The notes beneath the pieces were generated by a model. That model did not search any database. It had not been told where the DNA came from and saw nothing but the letters and a program-made list of their open reading frames with translations. Below are positions 1-8,151 of a stretch of 39,355 nt of DNA, piece by piece (the first letter of the stretch is position 1; every line of letters starts with the position of its first letter). The stretch is taken from NCBI GenBank assembly GCA_003553225.1, contig PWDW01000178.1:1-39355 (forward strand), read 5' to 3'. The DNA comes from Halanaerobiaceae bacterium. GTDB lineage: Bacteria; Bacillota; Halanaerobiia; Halanaerobiales; Halarsenatibacteraceae. Position numbers and translations under genes: made by a program.

Positions 1-172
1 ATATTTGAGTGGCTATCCTGAATGGCTGTAATGAAATATTACTAAAAAATTAATTATTTTTCATCTCTTTTTTTATTTAAATATAATAAAAAAATAAACA
101 AACAGCAGAGTTATAAAAATTTGCACACACCTGTGATGAAAAGAATAAAGCAAAAAAGAAGTAGCGGCCATC

Positions 173-201
173 TTGACATAAGGGGACAAAAGAGATAAAA
201 T
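173..201 (+). promoter_or_regulatory. Predicted sigma-A promoter of rny
   Basis: A perfect -35 box TTGACA at 173-178 is separated by 17 nt from a TAAAAT -10 box at 196-201. This would start transcription near 208, giving a leader of about 55 nt before the RNase Y start. The first 172 bases are AT-rich. They hold no convincing gene, although a short open stretch ending in TAA at 29-31 could be the tail of an upstream gene. Confidence 0.7.
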
Positions 202-262
202 ATATACAGATACGCATGTAATAAAATACAGCAAAAATCCAAAAATTAATTGATGATAGGGG

Positions 263-1807
263 GTGAATATTATTAATGGAGGTGTGTTGTATGCGTTAAT
301 CACCTTGCCTATTGGAATATTAATAGGCTTTTTGATTCGTAAATATATAGCTGAAGCTCGTATTGAATCTGCTGAAGAAGAAGCCCGAAAAATAAGGAAC
401 TCGGCCCGTAGAGAGGCTGAATCCGAAAAAAAAGAAATTATACTGGAAGCTAAAGAAGAAGCCCATGCTATAAAAGAAAAGGCCAATGAAGAGTGTCAGG
501 AAAGAAGGAATGAGCTGCAGCAGCTGGAAAATCGGCTGATGAATAAGGAAGAAAACCTGGAAAAGAAAAATGAAAATCTGGAAAAACGGGAAGAAAAACT
601 TGCCGGCCAGGAAGAAAAAATCAAGCAGGCTCAAGAAAGAATTGAATCTCTCAAAAAAGAGCAGGAGGAAAAGCTGGAGAAAATATCCAATTTTTCCGAG
701 GAAGAAGCAAAAGAGTATCTGCTGAATAAAATGGAAGATGAACTTGATCATGAGTTTGCCAAAATGATAAAAGAGAAAAAATCAAGAGCGAAAGAAGAAG
801 CCGAGAAAAAAGCCAGGAAAATAATATCCCTTGCAATACAGCGCTGTGCCGCTGATCATGTGGCTGAAAACACGGTTACTGTAGTCCAGCTTCCCAATGA
901 TGAAATGAAAGGTCGCATAATAGGTCGTGAAGGTCGGAACATCCGTGCCCTGGAGAGTTTAACGGGTATTGATCTAATTATTGATGATACACCTGAGGCA
1001 GTTGTAATTTCTGGATTTGATCCAATGCGGCGTGAAGTCGCCAGAATTGCCCTGGAGAAATTAATAAAAGATGGCAGGATTCATCCGGCTAGAATTGAAG
1101 AAATGGTGGAAAAAGCTGAAGATGAGCTTGACTCTCATATCCAGGAAGTTGGAGAACAGGCGACATTTGATACCGGGGTTCATGGACTTGATAGTCAGCT
1201 GGTTGAATATCTGGGTCGTTTAAAATTCCGGACAAGTTATGGACAAAATGTACTTCAGCATTCTCTGGAAGTTTCATATCTGGCCGGTATTATGGCCGAA
1301 GAACTGGGAGCCGATGTTAGTCTGGCTCAAAGAGGAGGACTTCTTCATGATATAGGTAAAGCAATTGATCATGAAGTAGATGGTCCTCACTCCAGAATTG
1401 GTGTTGATGTGGCCCGCAAACATGGTGAGAATGAAAGAGTTCAGCATGCAATTGAAGCTCATCACGGTGATGTTGAATTTGAGTCTATTGAAGCTGTACT
1501 GGTATCGGCGGCTGATGCTATTTCAGCAGCCCGTCCTGGAGCCAGAAAAGAAACTCTAGAAGCTTATATCAAAAGGTTAGAAGAGCTGGAAGAAATCGGA
1601 AATAATTTTTCCGGTGTAAAAAAAGCATATGCCATTCAGGCCGGTCGAGAAATAAGAGTAATGGTAGAATCAGACCAGGTTGACGATGTTAAGGCCAGTA
1701 AACTGTCCAGAGATTTGAAAAAAGAAATCGAAAAAAATCTGGATTATCCCGGACAGATAAAAGTAGTGGTTATTCGCGAAGTAAGGGAAGTAGAATATGC
1801 TAAGTAA
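263..1807 (+). CDS. rny: Ribonuclease Y (membrane-anchored endoribonuclease)
   Basis: RNase Y starts bulk mRNA decay and processing in Firmicutes, at the inner face of the membrane. The 514-residue product has the full family layout: an N-terminal membrane segment (about residues 8-26), a long Glu/Lys-rich coiled coil (about 30-185), a KH RNA-binding domain with [12 protein letters not shown] at 217-228, and an HD metal-dependent hydrolase domain with the HD pair at 362-363 (context [12 protein letters not shown]). Length matches the usual ~520 residues. The GTG start at 263 has a G-rich stretch almost touching it. A GGAGG at 278-282 lies inside the frame and could instead serve TTG at 287, which would shorten the N terminus by eight residues. 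The gene is monocistronic, with its own promoter and terminator. Confidence 0.95.
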   Translation: MNIINGGVLYALITLPIGILIGFLIRKYIAEARIESAEEEARKIRNSARREAESEKKEIILEAKEEAHAIKEKANEECQERRNELQQLENRLMNKEENLEKKNENLEKREEKLAGQEEKIKQAQERIESLKKEQEEKLEKISNFSEEEAKEYLLNKMEDELDHEFAKMIKEKKSRAKEEAEKKARKIISLAIQRCAADHVAENTVTVVQLPNDEMKGRIIGREGRNIRALESLTGIDLIIDDTPEAVVISGFDPMRREVARIALEKLIKDGRIHPARIEEMVEKAEDELDSHIQEVGEQATFDTGVHGLDSQLVEYLGRLKFRTSYGQNVLQHSLEVSYLAGIMAEELGADVSLAQRGGLLHDIGKAIDHEVDGPHSRIGVDVARKHGENERVQHAIEAHHGDVEFESIEAVLVSAADAISAARPGARKETLEAYIKRLEELEEIGNNFSGVKKAYAIQAGREIRVMVESDQVDDVKASKLSRDLKKEIEKNLDYPGQIKVVVIREVREVEYAK

Positions 1808-1825
1808 TTAGTTGTAATGAAAACT

Positions 1826-1852
1826 CCCCCCCATTTTTTATGGGGGGTTCTT
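1826..1852 (+). terminator. Rho-independent terminator after rny
   Basis: A run of seven C (1826-1832) pairs with six G (1842-1847) across an AT-rich loop, followed by TTCTTATT. It begins 19 nt after the rny stop codon. The stem is strong but the U tract is imperfect. Confidence 0.8.
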
Positions 1853-1923
1853 ATTATATTCTTATTTTAACTGTTTTAACAGATAATAATTTATATAGCG
1901 GTAAGTTTGGGAGATTATTACTG

Positions 1924-1952
1924 TTGACCACCTTTAGCTATTATGCTATAAT
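1924..1952 (+). promoter_or_regulatory. Predicted promoter of the exbB-exbD-tonB operon
   Basis: TTGACC at 1924-1929, a 17-nt spacer, and a perfect TATAAT at 1947-1952. The predicted start of transcription is near 1958-1960, exactly where the first copy of the 14-bp repeat begins. Confidence 0.65.
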
Positions 1953-1957
1953 TATTC

Positions 1958-1986
1958 ATAAGTATATACAGAATAAGTATATACAG
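1958..1986 (+). repeat. 14-bp direct repeat with internal palindromes, operator candidate
   Basis: ATAAGTATATACAG occurs at 1958-1971 and again at 1973-1986, a 15-bp period. Each copy contains the perfect 8-bp palindrome GTATATAC (1962-1969 and 1977-1984). Its position at the predicted transcription start is typical of a repressor operator. The binding protein is unknown. Confidence 0.55.
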
Positions 1987-2236
1987 GAAATATTACTTAG
2001 AGAGACAGTTTTTTTGTCATTATATTTTATCTTATATTTTTATTTTATAATATTATATTTCTTTTATATAATTTTTAAACAGGTTGTAACTGAAAGTCTT
2101 TAAACATTTGCATGATGTTTGGGAATATTATGAAAAGGATGAAATTATTCCTTGAATACATAAATCCCTTTTCTCTTTATACTTATTTAATTCAATATAA
2201 AATATTTCAAAACCTATTGAAAGGAGATGATTTAGT

Positions 2237-2896
2237 TTGCCCAATTTTTTGGTAAGAATCTGGAGTTTTTTATCACTGGCCGGTCCCATGGCAATACCTC
2301 TGTTGATAGCTTCTGTTTGTAGTTTGGCCGTAATTATTGAAAAAACTGTTTTTTTCATGCGTCATAAAGATGATGGGGTAAAACTGATTAAAAAAATAGA
2401 AATGATGGTTGATGAGGATGACATTTTAAGTGCTTTAAATGAACTCAAGGGTAAAAAAGGTCCTAATGCAAAATTGATGTCCACAGCCCTGGCCCATCAC
2501 AGTGAAAATCCTGAGAGAATAAGGGAAGTTCTGCAGGCAGTAGGAGAAGATGAAATAAAAAAGATGGAAAAACATCTCTCAGTGCTGGATGTTATTGCGA
2601 TGATTGCTCCCCTTCTTGGTCTGCTGGGAACCGTTCTCGGTATTATTGACAGTTTTAATATTTTAGGTGCTTCTGTAGGTACAGCTGCTCCGGCCCAGAT
2701 AAGTTCCGGGATAGCAGCAGCCCTGATAAGTACTGCCGTGGGTCTTATAATAGCAATTCCCACCGCTATTTTTTATTCTTACTTCAGTAATATTGTGGAA
2801 AGAAAAGCACATGAAATGAATCTAAGCATGGTTGATATTATAGAAGTAGTAAGCTCTGAAGATAGAGGTGAGAGCAATGTTCAAACCTTCACCTAA
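2237..2896 (+). CDS. exbB: MotA/TolQ/ExbB-family proton channel protein
   Basis: ExbB/TolQ proteins form the pentameric inner-membrane channel that, with ExbD, turns ion flow into motion of TonB or TolA. The 219-residue product has a first membrane segment at about 14-36, a cytoplasmic loop, and two further segments at about 116-142 and 157-185. The family motif is APLLGLLGTVLGII (about 124-137), and the third segment is Ala/Gly-rich (ISSGIAAALISTAVG). The start is TTG at 2237, chosen because AAAGGAGATG lies just upstream. The stop codon overlaps exbD by 20 nt, indicating translational coupling. ExbB is preferred over TolQ because a TonB-like gene follows and no tolB or pal is nearby, but the two families are hard to separate by eye. 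Confidence 0.88.
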   Translation: MPNFLVRIWSFLSLAGPMAIPLLIASVCSLAVIIEKTVFFMRHKDDGVKLIKKIEMMVDEDDILSALNELKGKKGPNAKLMSTALAHHSENPERIREVLQAVGEDEIKKMEKHLSVLDVIAMIAPLLGLLGTVLGIIDSFNILGASVGTAAPAQISSGIAAALISTAVGLIIAIPTAIFYSYFSNIVERKAHEMNLSMVDIIEVVSSEDRGESNVQTFT

Positions 2897-3290
2897 AAAG
2901 AAGACTTCTATAGATATTATACCAATGATTGATGTTATATTTTTTCTGCTGGTCTTTTTTATGCTTTTTACTTCTTTTAGAACAAACCCCTATGGCATGG
3001 AGATGCAGCTGCCGAGAGCAGTTACCGCAACTGAGGAAACTGAAGAACATTTAGTGATAAATATTACTGAAGATGGTGATTTTTATCTGCAGGATCAGCA
3101 GTTAAGTCTGCCCCGTATTCAGGAGCTGGTGTCTGAGGAAGTTGCTGAAGATGAGACTCTGACAGTTATTATTAATGCTGATCGAGCGTCAAGGTATGAA
3201 TTTATTGTTCAGGTTATGGATGTTCTCCGGCAAACGGGAGTATATAATATATTTCTTGCTGCAGAAAGAGAGCAGCCGGAAGACCTTTAA
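2877..3290 (+). CDS. exbD: ExbD/TolR-family biopolymer transport protein
   Basis: ExbD is the single-pass partner of ExbB in the energy-transducing complex. The 137-residue product has a short basic cytoplasmic N terminus (KPSPKKK), the family signature IDIIPMIDVIFFLLVFFM with the conserved ion-carrying Asp at about residue 19, and a periplasmic domain of about 100 residues. ATG 2877 is chosen over an in-frame GTG at 2868 because AGAGG sits 8 nt upstream and because ExbD proteins normally start close to their membrane segment. It overlaps the end of exbB. Confidence 0.9.
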   Translation: MFKPSPKKKTSIDIIPMIDVIFFLLVFFMLFTSFRTNPYGMEMQLPRAVTATEETEEHLVINITEDGDFYLQDQQLSLPRIQELVSEEVAEDETLTVIINADRASRYEFIVQVMDVLRQTGVYNIFLAAEREQPEDL

Positions 3291-3323
3291 AAATGATAAT
3301 AACCTGTGGGTGGTGTGATGTAA

Positions 3324-4274
3324 ATGAGAAAGAAAAGGAATCATGATCGATTTTATCTTTATCTGGTTATCTCTCTGGTAGTACACCTCACTCTTTTTTA
3401 TTTTTTCCCGGTCTGGGAAATTACCGGAGCGGCAGAAGGTGAAGGAGAGGGCTGGGAAAATATAGGTCCTGTTCACTTTGTTGAGCTGGAAACTGAGGTT
3501 CAGGAAGAAATGTTAACTGAAACAGCACCAGAACCAGAAGAAGAACCACAGATTGAAGAAGATACTGCTGGAGATGAAGATATTGAAGAACCGGTGATTG
3601 AAGATACTGAAGAAGCTGAAGCTGAACCTGAGGAACCTGAAGATCCTGAAACAACTGATCCGGAAGAGCCGGAAATTGTCGAAGATCAGGAAACTGATCC
3701 AGCTGAAGAGGCTGAATCCGAGGTTGTTGAAACCGAACAGGATGCGGCGGAAACGCAGACAGAAGAAATTTTTACCGCTGAAGACAGTGAACAGGAAATA
3801 GCCCTGGAAGAAGAAGCTGTAGAAGAAGATGAGCAGGCTCCAGAAATTGAAGAAGAGCAGATAGATGCTGAGGAGGAGTTATCTGAAGAAGAAATTCCGG
3901 ATGAAGAAGGAACTGAAATTGAGGCTGATCAGGAGACTGAAATTGCCGGAGAAGACGAGGTGGAGGTTATACCTGAATCCGGTGATCTGGTGAGTGGTTC
4001 TCCTATTTCATATCCCAAAGATGCCGTCTCCCGGGGAGAAACCGGTGAGGTAATTTTAAGAGCGGAAGTTAATGATCAGGGTACACTTGAAGAATTAACT
4101 GTTATAAATTCTTCGGGAAGTGAGCAGATGGATCAGGTGGCCAGATTAACGATCGAAAATGAGTGGAGCTTTGATTCCTATCAGAGTGGATATAGTATTG
4201 ATATATTTATTATATTTGAAGACCCCTTTACAGAAAGCATTAATGTTAACCTTGATGATCCGAATTTTAGATAA
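3324..4274 (+). CDS. tonB: TonB-family energy transducer with a polyacidic linker
   Basis: TonB spans the periplasm and passes energy from ExbBD to outer-membrane proteins. The 316-residue product has an N-terminal membrane anchor (about 10-30), a very long Glu/Pro/Asp-rich linker (about 50-225), and a C-terminal TonB domain beginning ISYPKDAVSRGETGEVILRA (about 228-247), followed by the usual SSG and aromatic core. Between Arg10 and Lys232 I find no Lys or Arg, whereas classic TonB linkers alternate Pro-Glu and Pro-Lys. A GGGTGGTG ribosome binding site precedes the ATG. It follows exbD by 33 nt in the same operon. Energising an outer-membrane receptor is inferred; none is encoded in the window. 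Confidence 0.82.
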   Translation: MRKKRNHDRFYLYLVISLVVHLTLFYFFPVWEITGAAEGEGEGWENIGPVHFVELETEVQEEMLTETAPEPEEEPQIEEDTAGDEDIEEPVIEDTEEAEAEPEEPEDPETTDPEEPEIVEDQETDPAEEAESEVVETEQDAAETQTEEIFTAEDSEQEIALEEEAVEEDEQAPEIEEEQIDAEEELSEEEIPDEEGTEIEADQETEIAGEDEVEVIPESGDLVSGSPISYPKDAVSRGETGEVILRAEVNDQGTLEELTVINSSGSEQMDQVARLTIENEWSFDSYQSGYSIDIFIIFEDPFTESINVNLDDPNFR

Positions 4275-4315
4275 GAGTTAATAGATATTATTTGATTTCA
4301 GAGGAGGTGTATGGT

Positions 4316-6325
4316 TTGTTCTTAAGAAAGAAATATTTAGATGCAATTATATTATTTGTATTTCTTTTTGCTATTTTTATAAATATTAATATACAGGCTG
4401 AAACAGATCATATAGTACGGGAAGATCAGTATGGTAATCTGCGCCTGGAAAATGATTATATTGCTATTGTTGTTAATCAGGATCAAAACAGTCAGGGCCG
4501 ATTTGCAGTAGAAACAACAGGCGGGGCTCCCTTAAAAGATGAAGATGAAAACATGCCCTTAATTTACGGTAGACCCCAGCCCTGGCCTTCATATACAACA
4601 ATACGCATTGATGGCGAGAATTATGTGTTTGGTGGTTCAACTGAAAGGAGAGCAGGCCGGGATGGAATATACGGTGAAGTAATTACTCCTCCCCGGGTAG
4701 TAGACAATGAAAAAATCATTACCAGAACTGATTTTGAGGGAATAATAGTTGAACAGGTACTTAGTTTTGAAAAAGGTGTTACCACCGGTCTGGAGGATTC
4801 AGTTAGAATTGAATATAATATAGAGAATAACAGATCTACTGAACATAATGTTGGGATTCGGATTATGCTGGACACCATGCTGGGAGAAAACGATGGAGCA
4901 CCTTTTCGGGTCAGAGAAGAAATAATTGATACTGATACAACAATTACTACAGCAGATCTTCCACAGTACTGGCAGGCATTTGATAGTATTGCCTCTCCGA
5001 CCGTGATTTCTCAGGGGACTTTTGAGAAACCGGAACTGACACTTCCGGATGAAGTGTATTTTTCGGATTGGGGCAGCCTGGCAGATGGTGTATGGGATTT
5101 TAATTTTAATCCCGGTCAGGAATTCTGGCGGGCCGGTGAATACGAAATTGACAGTGCAATGGCCATGTACTGGAATCCGCAAACTTTAGCGCCGGGAGAA
5201 GAAGTTAGTTATGCTACGGAATATGGACTGGGAGGAGTAGAAGTTGTTCCCGGATTAATATCACTGGCTGATTCTTCACCTGCTGAAGCGGTATTTGATC
5301 GGCCGGAATATACTTTTCCTATAATTATATATATTGAAAATGATTCAGATATAGTTCTTCAAGATGTGACTCTGGATCTCAGTTTGCCAGACAGTTTTTA
5401 TGCTGAAGATTTATCCCGGCAGCTGGGAGATTTTGAACCGGGAGAAGTTAATCAGGTTGTCTGGGATGTTGGAGCAGCCATTTCTATAGATGAGCTACCT
5501 GGAGAAATGGAGTTTAATGTTGTGGCAGATGCTGCTAATACTGATCCCAATGAACTTTCAAGGGCTGTAAATATTATTGGCCCCCCGGAAATACAATCTC
5601 ATATAGAATCTGAAGCACTGCAGGCAGATCATGGTATTATTGAACCTAACCCCTTTCGGTTAAATCTTGAGCTGTATAACACAGGGGGCTCTACTTTTGA
5701 AAATATGTCTTTAAATGTTGATCTTCCACCAGGTATACAGATCAGCGGTAAAGATAGAACCAGTAAATATGTCGGTGAACTTAGACCTGAAGAACAGGTT
5801 GATGTTTCCTGGAGGCTTGAGGTTATAGCTGGTCTGTTTGGGGAAAACATACCAATTTCTATTAATTTAAAGGGACATGATGATTATACACAATATGAAA
5901 TTTATGAAATAGATATACCTGAAATATCACCTACTGTATATTTTGAACAGAAACGGGCCCCGGAGAGTTCCAGCAGTTATCAGGTTATCGATATTATGGC
6001 CCGTAATATTGAAAATGTTGAAGAAATTGATCTAAATCTAAGTTATGATCCGGATAATATGAAAGCCATAAGGGTACTTCCCGGCTCCATTTTTGTTCAG
6101 GGTAGAGGGCTTGTATTGTGGGATGAAGTCAACCTTTACACTCCAGGTTCAATGAGAATTATACAAACCCTACCCCAGATGGAAAACCTATCAACCTATG
6201 CTGTTCTGGCCAGTATAATTTTCAGGGTTGAAAAAGAGGAAGAAATTTCTCTTAACTGGAGAGAAAGCATATTTATAGATGATTCTGGAGATGAACTAAA
6301 GGTCAATCTGCTGGACCTTAATTAA
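4316..6325 (+). CDS. Secreted beta-rich protein of unknown function, cohesin-like C-terminal domain
   Basis: I do not recognise a named family. The 669-residue product has a clear signal peptide (basic FLRKKY, then a hydrophobic core, ending near Gln-Ala at about 28). Residues from about 32 to 310 form a beta-sandwich-like region with several Trp-rich stretches (RPQPWPSYTTIRI, DWGSLADGVWDFNF). About 315-545 holds two repeats resembling NEW3/CARDB-type extracellular domains (IYIENDSDIVLQDVTLDLSL; later NLELYNTGGSTFENMSLNV). About 550-669 resembles a cohesin-like domain (LSYDPDNMKAIRVLPG). TTG 4316 is chosen because GAGGAGGTG lies 6-7 nt upstream; a longer frame from 4292 would include that site. 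It is probably in the exbB-exbD-tonB operon (about 40 nt after tonB), so a periplasmic or surface role linked to TonB is likely but unproven. Confidence 0.75.
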   Translation: MFLRKKYLDAIILFVFLFAIFININIQAETDHIVREDQYGNLRLENDYIAIVVNQDQNSQGRFAVETTGGAPLKDEDENMPLIYGRPQPWPSYTTIRIDGENYVFGGSTERRAGRDGIYGEVITPPRVVDNEKIITRTDFEGIIVEQVLSFEKGVTTGLEDSVRIEYNIENNRSTEHNVGIRIMLDTMLGENDGAPFRVREEIIDTDTTITTADLPQYWQAFDSIASPTVISQGTFEKPELTLPDEVYFSDWGSLADGVWDFNFNPGQEFWRAGEYEIDSAMAMYWNPQTLAPGEEVSYATEYGLGGVEVVPGLISLADSSPAEAVFDRPEYTFPIIIYIENDSDIVLQDVTLDLSLPDSFYAEDLSRQLGDFEPGEVNQVVWDVGAAISIDELPGEMEFNVVADAANTDPNELSRAVNIIGPPEIQSHIESEALQADHGIIEPNPFRLNLELYNTGGSTFENMSLNVDLPPGIQISGKDRTSKYVGELRPEEQVDVSWRLEVIAGLFGENIPISINLKGHDDYTQYEIYEIDIPEISPTVYFEQKRAPESSSSYQVIDIMARNIENVEEIDLNLSYDPDNMKAIRVLPGSIFVQGRGLVLWDEVNLYTPGSMRIIQTLPQMENLSTYAVLASIIFRVEKEEEISLNWRESIFIDDSGDELKVNLLDLN

Positions 6326-6373
6326 TATTTAATATAATGTCATTACTGAATTTATTAAGGAGGAACTTAAGAA

Positions 6374-7423
6374 ATGAAGAATATTTCCCTGGTATCGATT
6401 TTTGTTCTGGTCTTAGTTTTGACTTTTTCATTTAGTATTTCTGCTACTGTAACTATTTCTGCGGTGGAAATTGATGAACTTCCAGCAGAGCACTGGACTC
6501 AGCAGATGATTGAAGAGCTAATTGAAGAAGGGATAATCAAGTTAACTGATAATGGTCAATTTGCAGCAGAAGAAACAGTCACTCAGGCCCAGATGTTTGA
6601 AGTAATCGATAAAGTAATCAAACATCTGGAAAGAGAAGAGCCCCATCTTACTACTGAGGAAATACGGGAATTATCAATTGATCTTAGAGAAGATGTTTCT
6701 GAAATGGATGTTCGTCAGTCAGAAATTCTGGAACTTCTAGAACACCTGGCCCAGGAAAATGTGATCATCAAAGAGGAGCTGGGTCGTTATGAAGATATGA
6801 CTGAAGACTTCTCGGGACAAATTGATGACTTTAGAGAAAAAATCGATTCTTTTTCATTTCAGATCGATGATGTTGAAGATACAGCATTTGAGTTTGCGGA
6901 TGATATAGAGGGTCTTCAGCAAAGACAGTCCGAGCTTGTTGATCTTTTAAATGAGATAGAAGAGGTTCAGGAAGATTTGATGGTAAGGTTTGATGAATCT
7001 GAAAACTTCTTTGGACAGGAAATAGAGGATTTAAATGTCAGAATAAGTGACTTTGAAAATTTAACAGAAGAGTTAAATAATGAAATAGACTATATAAGCG
7101 AAAACATGGAACAGCTGAGAACTGATGTATCAGAGATGGAAGATTATGTTTCTGAAGAAAGACTGCAGAAGGTCGAAAATATTAGAGATGAATTTACACA
7201 TAGGCTGGATCATCTGGAAGAACAATATACTTCGGATATTCAGGAGATGAGTTCGGTTCAGGCTTCTCTTAATGAAGAAGTTGATCAATTAAGAGAAGAG
7301 CTAAGAAGTGAAAGGGCAGTTCAGGAAGAAGATTTACAGGAATTAAGAGCCCAAAATGAAAGATTGCGGATGTATATAATAGGAATTGGAGCTGTGACAA
7401 TTTTATCTTTAATCCTGGGTTAA
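6374..7423 (+). CDS. SLH domain, coiled-coil and C-terminal membrane anchor protein (Omp-alpha-like tether candidate)
   Basis: The 349-residue product has a signal peptide (about 1-25) and one SLH-like domain (about 34-86; HWTQQMIEELIEEGIIKLTDNG then VTQAQMFEVIDKVIKHLE in outline). A heptad-rich, acidic coiled coil follows at about 92-332, with a hydrophobic C-terminal segment MYIIGIGAVTILSLILG (333-349). This order matches the Thermotoga Omp-alpha spacer, in which the SLH end binds the cell wall and the C-terminal segment sits in the outer membrane about 50 nm away. The resemblance is in architecture, recalled from knowledge; no alignment was run. AAGGAGG precedes the ATG. It lies 48 nt after the secreted beta protein. 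An alternative is an SLH protein anchored in the inner membrane. Confidence 0.8.
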   Translation: MKNISLVSIFVLVLVLTFSFSISATVTISAVEIDELPAEHWTQQMIEELIEEGIIKLTDNGQFAAEETVTQAQMFEVIDKVIKHLEREEPHLTTEEIRELSIDLREDVSEMDVRQSEILELLEHLAQENVIIKEELGRYEDMTEDFSGQIDDFREKIDSFSFQIDDVEDTAFEFADDIEGLQQRQSELVDLLNEIEEVQEDLMVRFDESENFFGQEIEDLNVRISDFENLTEELNNEIDYISENMEQLRTDVSEMEDYVSEERLQKVENIRDEFTHRLDHLEEQYTSDIQEMSSVQASLNEEVDQLREELRSERAVQEEDLQELRAQNERLRMYIIGIGAVTILSLILG

Positions 7424-7544
7424 TCAATATTAATTAATATGTTTTATAGTGTTTTATAGTAAATTTCTTTTTTTAGCCAATTTTTCGGCCAAAACAGGAA
7501 ATTATTTAACCACATTTAACCACTGTAATTAAAAGGAGAATATG

Positions 7545-8129
7545 ATGAAATCGTATTTTTTAAAAAATATTAGTGTGGGCCTGGTATTAATCTTATTTAT
7601 AAGTGTTCTCCTTCCTGTAATTTATAATCCGGCCCAAAACAGTTCTCAGGTCAGAGCTATTGGTCAGGAGGAGCTGTTTTTGGGTCTTGGTGTTGCTGTC
7701 TTTATTTATGCTACTTATAGTTTATCGGAAAGAACTTCTTTTGAAGTTTCGGATCCAGTTATTGATTTTGATGATGAGCAAAAAGATCTTTTGGTGCGCA
7801 TAATTAGTGCAGAAGCCCGGGGAGAATCTATGGAAGGTCAGATTGCAGTGGGAGCGGTTGTTTTAAATAGAATGGAATCTCCTGACTTTCCTGATAACCT
7901 GCAGGATGTTATTTATCAAAAGGACCAATTTAGTCCGGTTGAAGATGGATCCTTATACTTGACTCCTCATGTACGTGCAAAAGAGGCGGCTCAAAAAGCA
8001 CTGGCCGGTGAAGACCCTACCGGAGGTGCACTTTATTTTTATAATCCCGATAAAGCAAAAAATGGGGAGTGGTTTGAACAAAACACTACTCCCCTTAAAA
8101 AAATTGGTAATCACGTTTTTTCCAGATAA
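7545..8129 (+). CDS. SleB-family cell wall hydrolase (Hydrolase_2)
   Basis: The product has a signal peptide or N-terminal anchor (about 8-27) and a second hydrophobic stretch near 43-57. A C-terminal Hydrolase_2 domain spans about 82-194. Recognisable blocks are IISAEARGESMEGQIAVGAV, containing the catalytic-type Glu, then VLNRMESPDFP, KDQFSPV, GGALYFYNP and the closing IGNHVFSR. Related proteins (SleB, CwlJ) cleave peptidoglycan in germinating spores, but many non-sporulating bacteria carry this domain for envelope remodelling. Two adjacent ATGs compete; 7545 is preferred because AAGGAG then has 6 nt spacing rather than 3. It converges on the topoisomerase gene with only 22 nt between the stops. 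Confidence 0.85.
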   Translation: MKSYFLKNISVGLVLILFISVLLPVIYNPAQNSSQVRAIGQEELFLGLGVAVFIYATYSLSERTSFEVSDPVIDFDDEQKDLLVRIISAEARGESMEGQIAVGAVVLNRMESPDFPDNLQDVIYQKDQFSPVEDGSLYLTPHVRAKEAAQKALAGEDPTGGALYFYNPDKAKNGEWFEQNTTPLKKIGNHVFSR

Positions 8130-8151
8130 TTTTTTTTAATTATTTTTATGT

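Larger units (their letters stand above)
1853..2236 (+). other. Long AT-rich leader/intergenic region before the envelope operon
   Basis: About 380 bases without a credible gene. An 87-codon frame at 1840-2103 begins inside the rny terminator, lacks a ribosome binding site, and is a low-complexity Ile/Phe/Tyr/Leu-rich translation of AT-rich DNA. The region carries a consensus promoter (1924-1952) and a direct repeat (1958-1986). If that promoter drives exbB, the transcript has an unusually long 5' leader of about 275 nt. I could not recognise a known riboswitch in it. Confidence 0.5.

Noticed and set aside
1-31. Possible C-terminal end of an upstream gene
   Set aside because: Only nine codons before TAA are visible, too few to identify or support a gene.
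1840-2103. An 87-codon frame after rny
   Set aside because: Its ATG lies within the rny terminator, it has no ribosome binding site, it overlaps the predicted exbB promoter, and its product is low-complexity from AT-rich DNA.
3598-3801. A 67-codon Lys/Arg/Leu-rich frame inside tonB
   Set aside because: It is the shifted reading of the GAA-rich acidic linker and does not resemble a real protein.
7441-7460. Tandem 10-bp repeat GTTTTATAGT before the SleB-like gene
   Set aside because: The copies are short and AT-rich, not placed relative to a recognisable promoter, and easily explained by chance.
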